Below are positions 6,127 through 11,396 of a stretch of 11,396 nucleotides of DNA, in pieces. The notes beneath the pieces are model-generated. The model saw only the letters and a program-made list of their open reading frames with translations. It had not been told where the DNA came from and did no database searches. The translations under genes were made by a program, and so were the position numbers. The stretch's first letter is position 1. The number at the start of each line of letters is the position of its first letter. Origin of the DNA: Bacteroidales bacterium (lineage in GTDB: Bacteria; Bacteroidota; Bacteroidia; Bacteroidales; Dysgonomonadaceae); contig JAAYFR010000386.1 in NCBI GenBank assembly GCA_012728155.1, positions 1 to 11,396 of the forward strand, read 5' to 3'.

Positions 6127-8025
6127 CTATTTACGTAGATCCTTATCATAAGGGGGAATATCTATAGAAGTTGTTTTTGGTCCCAATGATCCTCCTAAAT
6201 TATATTTTTGCATATCCTCCACTTCATATTTACCCACACCTTTTTTCATCAATGTTTTCAGTTCATCGAGATGACTGTTATAGACACCGCGCGGATTGGT
6301 ATTGTTCTTAGTAGCTACTGAAGCTGCCATTCCTACCACCTCTCCCATGATACCGGTAGTACGCATTACCCTTATCGTACCCAAAGCGACATGCGTCACA
6401 CTGATATTTCTTCCCGCCATAAAGAGGTTGTCTATATTCCGGGAGTAAAGACAACGGTAAGGAATTGGATAGGGATGGATAGGTTTATGTACGGCAATAG
6501 ACAAGAACTCATTTTCGGGAAAATGTTCCCTGTTTTTAGGATCGGGATAGTGCAGATCTATTGTCCAGGTAGTGGGTGCGGACGCATCGGGATAAATCAC
6601 GAAATCGGTCAGATCCTGCTCTTTTAGGATATGGTCTCCCAGCAACCGGCGTGATTCTCTCTTGCCCGCAATAAAGGCCACCCAATCCAGTTTACGATTG
6701 AGATATTTCTCTTTCTCGTCACTGAAATTTTTCAGCCACGACCAATTGGAATAGACAACCATAAGGCCATAATCACGGATCTGTTCAAATTCATTGATCT
6801 GGTCCTGATTCATGCCGGTTTCCCAGGTCCATTCACCCATGGTCACCTGTTTTGCATTCTGGTCATTGAATTCCACACCATATTGGAAGAGCGGAAAACC
6901 GACAGGCTGATTCTCTTCCGCAGTGTACCACTGTACCGACGCCCCCATGGTCATCTTATCCGGCAGATCAGGAGCTGTAGGCTCGCCAAACTCATCCTTG
7001 GACTCTCGTCCCATCGCATAATCGGCTCCGGCAAGAAATCCGATCGTTCCATCGCCGGTACAATCCGCAAACAACGGTGCTCTAAAAGAGAGTTCTTCAG
7101 CAGTCTCAATATGGCGAGCCTGCACTTCGGTTATGGAAGAACCTTCTGTTTTAACAGCAAATGCCCGATAATTGGTGAAAAGTGAAATATTATCTTCCGC
7201 CTCCACCATTTTCATTTTTTTCTCATCTTCATAGTAATCGGCCGGTTGGGCATTACCACCACGCGAAGGGCCAATCTCCTTGACCACATCACCAAGGGCC
7301 GGATAGGGTTCTACCTTGATTCTTCCTCCCAGGTGCACACGCACTTCCGAGCTGTTGTTTCCTCCGAGTATAGGTCGGTCCTGGATGAGAGCGACTTTCA
7401 ACCCTAATCTTGCTGCAGATATGGCGGCAGTAATACCGGCCACTCCACCTCCCACAACTACCAGATCAAATTCACCCGCTTGTTGTGGTTCTTCGGGAAT
7501 ATCGAGCATTTTCTTTCTGAATTGATTCAAAGTGTCCAATTCGTTTGGAGGAGGCAGTTTGTCCTGTGTAAAATAGATAGCATCCACCCGACCATTAAAA
7601 CCGGTCAAATCCTGTAGGCTAATCACACTATTTTTCTTCTTGATATTCACTGTCCCCGCTTTTTGCCAGTACCATTCATTACCTGCAGCACCCAATACCG
7701 GTCCGATTTCCTCACCGTTTAACCTGAGTTGGAATTTACCCGGCCCTTCTCCATCGTACCAGGGTGAAGTCCAGTTGAATGTACGGACATAGACATTGTA
7801 TTTTCCGGTTTTCGGAAAGTCGACCGAGGTTTCCGCATCTTCTACCGGTATGCCCATTCCATGCGCCATCAGGTAAGGAGAGCCCATCAGATCCATAAAC
7901 TGTTGATCGACCACCCACCCCCCTTTCTTGTAGAAGTTCTCTGCTTCCACCAGCAGGGAGGCAGATTGTGCCATTATTAAATTCGCCGCTATCGCAAACA
8001 ACAAGACCAAGCAATATTTTCTCAT
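6127..8025 (-). CDS. Secreted FAD-dependent oxidoreductase with N-terminal beta-sandwich module
   Basis: This 632-residue protein starts with a Sec signal peptide (about 1-19, ending NLIMAQ). Residues about 23-155 look like a carbohydrate-binding-module-like or golvesin-like beta-sandwich (LLVEAENFYKKGGW, GKYNVYVRTF, FQLRLNGEEIG, DAIYFTQD). The FAD domain begins near 186 with DLVVVGGGVAGITAA (GxGxxG at 192-197), followed by the conserved GGNNSSEVRVHLGG (221-234) and DCTGDGTIGFLAG (331-343). The C-terminal FAD-contacting stretch NLFMAGRNISVTHVALG is at about 533-549. The pattern fits the FAD_oxidored family common in Bacteroidota and Planctomycetes carbohydrate loci, sometimes labelled putative xanthan lyase without support. 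The likely role is oxidation of a sugar or related hydroxyl compound in the periplasm or at the surface. It lies 68 bases after the duplicated-domain lipoprotein gene and is a paralogue of the truncated gene at the right edge. Its C-terminal tail is about 25 residues longer than the paralogue's. Substrate and electron acceptor are unknown. Confidence 0.85.
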   Translation of the reverse strand: MRKYCLVLLFAIAANLIMAQSASLLVEAENFYKKGGWVVDQQFMDLMGSPYLMAHGMGIPVEDAETSVDFPKTGKYNVYVRTFNWTSPWYDGEGPGKFQLRLNGEEIGPVLGAAGNEWYWQKAGTVNIKKKNSVISLQDLTGFNGRVDAIYFTQDKLPPPNELDTLNQFRKKMLDIPEEPQQAGEFDLVVVGGGVAGITAAISAARLGLKVALIQDRPILGGNNSSEVRVHLGGRIKVEPYPALGDVVKEIGPSRGGNAQPADYYEDEKKMKMVEAEDNISLFTNYRAFAVKTEGSSITEVQARHIETAEELSFRAPLFADCTGDGTIGFLAGADYAMGRESKDEFGEPTAPDLPDKMTMGASVQWYTAEENQPVGFPLFQYGVEFNDQNAKQVTMGEWTWETGMNQDQINEFEQIRDYGLMVVYSNWSWLKNFSDEKEKYLNRKLDWVAFIAGKRESRRLLGDHILKEQDLTDFVIYPDASAPTTWTIDLHYPDPKNREHFPENEFLSIAVHKPIHPYPIPYRCLYSRNIDNLFMAGRNISVTHVALGTIRVMRTTGIMGEVVGMAASVATKNNTNPRGVYNSHLDELKTLMKKGVGKYEVEDMQKYNLGGSLGPKTTSIDIPPYDKDLRK

Positions 8026-8058
8026 ATCATTAAGAAATTTGATATTAAACTTTGAATC

Positions 8059-8074
8059 GAGATAACTCTATCTC
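8059..8074 (-). other. Small perfect hairpin between lipoprotein and FAD oxidoreductase genes
   Basis: The minus strand reads GAGATA-GAGT-TATCTC, a six-pair stem with a four-base loop, inside the 68-base spacer. It is not followed by a T-run, so it is unlikely to stop transcription. It could be an RNA processing or 3'-end stabilising element within an operon, or chance. Confidence 0.25.
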
Positions 8075-8093
8075 TGCAACTAAAACGGAGAGC

Positions 8094-10574
8094 TTATTTA
8101 TATTCCAACCATGCGGGTACATTTGCATCACTATCGGAAATAAACCGGATCCAACGTGCCTGGAAGGAGGGAGAAAACTGATGAGAGAGTTGCCGATTCG
8201 GCTCCACATCATACATCCCATATTCCATCCAGTCACCATTTCCCGTCGGGTCCACTTCGACTGTGATTCTGACCGTTTTTTCTGATTTGTGGGAGAGCGT
8301 CAATTGCCGTTGATCATAAAAGCCGATCAGGTAGGGATCGGAAGCAACTTTCGCCTTCACATCTGATTCTACCCACGGGCCACCTCTTCCGGTTGGCTTC
8401 CCCAATTTCCAAAGATCATCGAGAACACCTACCCATAGGGCTGCCTTGCCATCTTCCGAGACTATAATATGCGGATTCCTCTTTCCCTCTTCCGGCACAA
8501 TACCTGTCAAGACAAGCATTCCACGATAGGAGGCATAATCATTGATACGGTAATGATGGGTAGCTACCGGACGGATTTTGGCATACCCGTCGGCATTCTC
8601 TGCCGGTAACTCGTAAAAGGTACCATGGCAACTGAACAGGTCACGTTCCGTAGCCACCTCACGACAAATACGCAACAAACCTTTATTAGTCAGGGAGCTG
8701 TAGGTATCCTCTCCCAAAGGTAATCTCCAGCGTCGGTTTTTATCATCAATCACCAGAACGGAACCTTCCTCTATCTCTACTACCTGTTGGGGGATTGCAA
8801 ACCGGTCACGGATAAAATCGGCTGTAACAACATTCTCTTTCATTTCCAGTTTCAACTCTTCCCCCATTTCATAATACCCGGTTTCTGTCGTATTGGCACC
8901 GGTAGTTCTATTCGCCAGCAAACCAAGTGTACGACGATTCTCCCCTAACCCATATAATAAACCGCCCAAACTTGAATCCACCCGGACATCTGCCAATCCC
9001 TTAAAAATTGCATCCGGAGCAGTATCCCTTGAGTCATTACCCTTATAGCTGAACGTAAGGGTAAGGGTTGTCGATTTGTCCGGCCTGACACGTATCCACT
9101 CACCCGTTTCTGTTGGGGAAAAGTCAACATTAACCGATTCTCCTGCCTCCAATTGAATACTTTTCAGATTGCTCCACTCGTTATTCCCCTTCTTATCCAC
9201 TTCATAGGTAATGTTTACTGTCGCTTCTCCTTCGTTCCTCACCCAGCAGCTACGGTATGGCCAACCGGCAAAAAGGAACGGTTCCGAATATTCATCCGCA
9301 TCGACCAAATCGCCGGCCCATACGGATCCTGCTGCGGTAGCAGGTCCCAGCTGGTCGGGCATGGATATCGGCGTAAACCATAGGTTGGAGTTGGACTGGC
9401 CAGGCCCCTCTATATTGCCTTTTGCCTTGCGTTTGTTCATAAATTCCTTTTGGGCAGAGTCATCACAGCCAAAGACCAACCGGTCATCCCATCTTGTAAA
9501 ATCGCCTATCACCTTCAGATAAGCTGAACGGGGACGTATGCCGGCACTGTTTTCTGCGGTGAACCTACCGGGGAAACCCCAGAACATGCCATGCATCGTC
9601 ATCAGGTAATCCGGTTGACTTTCCGTACCGATATTCCGAATACGGGGCCACTCGGTATTCCAGCCGTGCGCGCCGTCGTAACTGTGGCTCGCTTTGGGCA
9701 GGCGGTAGAAGCTCCATCCATCTTTCGCATCCCGCACTCCAAGCAACAACGACTTATGGTCCCACCCAGTTGCCCAGATCGGATCAGTTTCAGGATCAGC
9801 ATTTCCATATATTCCGCCGGGACCGGTTACTTCCACAAACTGATTCCGACGTACCAGCCTCCACTCTTTCCCATCCCATTCCGAAAGGGATCCGGCCTCC
9901 ACGTCAAACTTGTGCAATGCTTCCTTTGTCGCTTCTCCGTTATTGGAGTAGACCATCACTCCCTGTCCGGAATAGAGTCCCTTGCCATGTGCACCGGGCA
10001 GTAAGGCTGCTTCCTGTGCCATTTCCCCAGACTTGCGATCCACATTCCCATCGCGGAACAGTTCTTTCACTTCCAGCGTATTCACATCCACTTCATAGAA
10101 TCCCTCTTCCATGGTTCCATAATAGATCATATTGGCAGGATCCGTTAGATGAGCTGCATTCCCTGTATGCCTGCCGGGCATCACATCATATGGGATCGCA
10201 CGCACGATCCCTTCCATATCGATGGCATAAGGTCCGATAAAAAGCTGATTGCTTTCCTTGTGGATCATCCTGTTGGCGGGAGTTCCACCGATGCTTTCGT
10301 CACGGACTATCTGCGCCAGATCGGGAGTAATCTGATATAATTTATCGGAAGAACCGAAAGGCAAATGAGGGCCATAGGTAATTACCCACAGGCTTCCCGA
10401 CCAAGGGACTACTGCCCCGGTACCACATTCGCCTTCCTCATTATAATATGCCAAGTGGGGATAGATACCGGAGATACTAGACTTATCGATTAAAGTCTCT
10501 ATTTCCGGTGAAGTCTTGCATGAAAATAAAAACAAAAAAAACGAAATAAGAAAAAGAGTGTACAAATTTTTCAT
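8094..10574 (-). CDS. Large lipoprotein of unknown function with internally duplicated module
   Basis: From the ATG at 10574-10572 the protein has 826 residues with a lipoprotein signal ending FLFSC (Cys19). An upstream in-frame ATG at 10649 would bury this signal behind 25 extra residues, so I reject it. I do not recognise the family. Residues about 40-370 contain repeated short strands with Trp/Tyr and Gly (SLWVITYGP, LFIGPYAI, MIYYGTMEEGFYEVD, WSFYRLP), suggesting a beta-propeller. Residues about 325-510 and 645-826 are similar: HGMFWGFP versus HGTFYELP, AGIRPRSAY versus AKIRPVATH, EPFLFAGW versus DPYLIGFY, ITYEVDKKGNNEW versus ITVEVDPTGNGDW, VDFSPTETGEWIRV versus HQFSPSFQARWIRF. Each copy ends in a beta-sandwich-like segment. 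No glycosidase or lyase catalytic motif is evident. Flanked by two FAD oxidoreductase genes, it may be a carbohydrate-binding protein or an undescribed enzyme. Confidence 0.8.
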   Translation of the reverse strand: MKNLYTLFLISFFLFLFSCKTSPEIETLIDKSSISGIYPHLAYYNEEGECGTGAVVPWSGSLWVITYGPHLPFGSSDKLYQITPDLAQIVRDESIGGTPANRMIHKESNQLFIGPYAIDMEGIVRAIPYDVMPGRHTGNAAHLTDPANMIYYGTMEEGFYEVDVNTLEVKELFRDGNVDRKSGEMAQEAALLPGAHGKGLYSGQGVMVYSNNGEATKEALHKFDVEAGSLSEWDGKEWRLVRRNQFVEVTGPGGIYGNADPETDPIWATGWDHKSLLLGVRDAKDGWSFYRLPKASHSYDGAHGWNTEWPRIRNIGTESQPDYLMTMHGMFWGFPGRFTAENSAGIRPRSAYLKVIGDFTRWDDRLVFGCDDSAQKEFMNKRKAKGNIEGPGQSNSNLWFTPISMPDQLGPATAAGSVWAGDLVDADEYSEPFLFAGWPYRSCWVRNEGEATVNITYEVDKKGNNEWSNLKSIQLEAGESVNVDFSPTETGEWIRVRPDKSTTLTLTFSYKGNDSRDTAPDAIFKGLADVRVDSSLGGLLYGLGENRRTLGLLANRTTGANTTETGYYEMGEELKLEMKENVVTADFIRDRFAIPQQVVEIEEGSVLVIDDKNRRWRLPLGEDTYSSLTNKGLLRICREVATERDLFSCHGTFYELPAENADGYAKIRPVATHHYRINDYASYRGMLVLTGIVPEEGKRNPHIIVSEDGKAALWVGVLDDLWKLGKPTGRGGPWVESDVKAKVASDPYLIGFYDQRQLTLSHKSEKTVRITVEVDPTGNGDWMEYGMYDVEPNRQLSHQFSPSFQARWIRFISDSDANVPAWLEYK

Positions 10575-10809
10575 CCCTCTAAAATATTTTAATATGAAAC
10601 AAGCATCTAAATCATTACAGCCAAGAAGATGACTAAAAGCAAGTTCCATACGACACCTTTGAAAATAAATAATTTTAGTCGTATGAAATTGATTTAAAAC
10701 ATATTGACTTCACTGACAAATATAACGTTTTCCACCGAAACTTCTTCACGATTATCACCACATTTAATCAAAAACAAATAATAATAAAAATCGCTACGGA
10801 TTATTCAGT
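10575..10809 (-). other. Intergenic leader with overlapping inverted repeats
   Basis: This 235-base AT-rich spacer precedes the lipoprotein gene. On the minus strand a 13-base element (plus 10673-10685) reads CATACGACTAAAA. Its first eight bases are an exact reverse complement of plus-strand GTCGTATG-forming arm 10647-10654, and its last eight of the arm at 10631-10638. The two pairings share GAC and so exclude each other. A perfect -7-like TATATTTG lies at plus 10717-10724, but no matching -33 TTTG is at the right distance. AGAGGG directly before the ATG at 10574 may act as a weak ribosome contact. No riboswitch class was recognised. Confidence 0.4.
10717..10724 (-). promoter_or_regulatory. 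Candidate -7 box (TATATTTG)
   Basis: The minus strand shows a perfect match to the Bacteroides -7 consensus TAnnTTTG. The -33 region 19-21 bases upstream has no TTTG, so this is only half a promoter by sequence. If used, the transcript would begin near 10710 and contain both alternative stems of the leader ahead of the lipoprotein start at 10574. Confidence 0.22.
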
Positions 10810-11396
10810 TTATCTCTTGGTTCTTATCCCTGTCTTCATTAGCCCTTTTAGTTCATCCAAATGATCTTTATATACGTCACGGGGAGTGATATGATACTTC
10901 AAAGCCAGTGATGCTGCCATTCCTACAACTTCCCCCATCATTCCTGTCGTTCTTTGCACTCTTACACTGCCCAATGCAACATGGGTTACACTGATGTTTC
11001 TACCCGCCATGAAAAGATTATCAATATTCCAGGAATATAAAGTCCTGTATGGAACTGCATAAGGCTCAATATCATGCTGTTCAGCTCTTGCCAGGAATGG
11101 TTCTTCGTGTTCCAACCCTTTAATCGGGTCCTGATAATGCAAATCTATCGGCCAGGTTGTAGTGAAACTGGCGTCTTCATATGGAATTTTATTTACTATA
11201 TCCTGTTCTGTCAGCACAACATCCCCCATCAACCTTCTTGATTCACGTTTTCCTCCTATATAAGCGACCCATGACAATCTACGGTTTGCATATTTTTCCT
11301 TATCCACACTTTTATTTTTAAGGAACGACCAATTTCCATACACAGCCCTCAATGCATGATCGCGGATTATCTCAATCTCCATTACCTGATCTGATA
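10810..11396 (-). CDS. FAD-dependent oxidoreductase, C-terminal part (5' end beyond window)
   Basis: The frame is open to the right edge: four more codons (S-D-Q-V) precede the Met at 11382, and they align with the paralogue (NQDQINEFEQIRD versus SDQVMEIEIIRD). So this is the C-terminal ~195 residues of a longer gene, not a small complete one. It matches residues about 415-606 of the complete FAD oxidoreductase at 6127-8025: NRRLSWVAYIGGKRESRRLMGD versus NRKLDWVAFIAGKRESRRLLGD in its core, and the FAD-contacting AGRNISVTHVALGS, TTGMMGEVVGMAAS. It lacks the paralogue's roughly 25-residue C-terminal extension and ends TGIRTKR. Whether it has a signal peptide or beta-sandwich module cannot be seen. 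It is followed by the 235-base leader and the lipoprotein gene; I see no convincing terminator after it, so read-through is possible. Confidence 0.85.
   Translation of the reverse strand, partial: SDQVMEIEIIRDHALRAVYGNWSFLKNKSVDKEKYANRRLSWVAYIGGKRESRRLMGDVVLTEQDIVNKIPYEDASFTTTWPIDLHYQDPIKGLEHEEPFLARAEQHDIEPYAVPYRTLYSWNIDNLFMAGRNISVTHVALGSVRVQRTTGMMGEVVGMAASLALKYHITPRDVYKDHLDELKGLMKTGIRTKR

Noticed and set aside
10575..10649. Longer start for the large lipoprotein at 10649
   Set aside because: The lipoprotein signal with Cys19 begins at the ATG 10574; the longer version would place 25 residues before it and overlap the inverted-repeat leader.
1..11396. tRNA, rRNA, CRISPR arrays, insertion sequences or phage genes
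   Set aside because: I saw no repeat-spacer pattern, transposase, cloverleaf or long terminal inverted repeat on reading both strands.

Overview
The window looks like a piece of a Bacteroidota (probably Bacteroidales) chromosome. The reasons are the moderate-to-low GC with AT-rich spacers, the near absence of Shine-Dalgarno sites, a promoter-like TTTG-N21-CATCTTTG close to the Bacteroides -33/-7 consensus, and the gene families present: Tat-exported lipoprotein Gfo/Idh/MocA proteins, NupG-like sugar/nucleoside transporters, and secreted FAD oxidoreductases with an N-terminal beta-sandwich. All eight recognisable genes lie on the minus strand, so transcription runs from high to low coordinates. 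Both edge genes are cut by the window.

Right part (11396 to 6127): a secreted-type FAD-dependent oxidoreductase (3' part only), then an 826-residue lipoprotein of unknown function with an internal duplication, then a second complete FAD-dependent oxidoreductase paralogous to the first, with signal peptide and beta-sandwich module. The 235-base leader before the lipoprotein holds overlapping inverted repeats that could form alternative RNA stems.

Middle (5947 to 3523): behind a probable promoter, an MFS transporter of the nucleoside:H+ symporter family is followed by a cytoplasmic Gfo/Idh/MocA NAD(P)-dependent dehydrogenase. This looks like an import-and-oxidise pair.

Left part (3387 to 1): a fusion of a membrane-anchored tetraheme NapC/NirT-like cytochrome c with an FGE/SUMF1-fold domain, a Tat-exported lipoprotein Gfo/Idh/MocA oxidoreductase, and a Tat-exported lipoprotein TIM-barrel sugar isomerase/epimerase-like protein (N-terminal part only).

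Taken together this reads as a carbohydrate-modifying redox locus working mostly outside the cytoplasm. I see no classical glycoside hydrolase, SusC/SusD pair, sulfatase or regulator in the window. Gfo/Idh/MocA dehydrogenases next to isomerase-like TIM barrels resemble loci that attack glycosides through 3-keto intermediates. The most provocative inference is that the tetraheme cytochrome takes electrons from the exported dehydrogenase(s), linking periplasmic sugar oxidation to the respiratory chain. That electron route is inference, not something the sequence proves.
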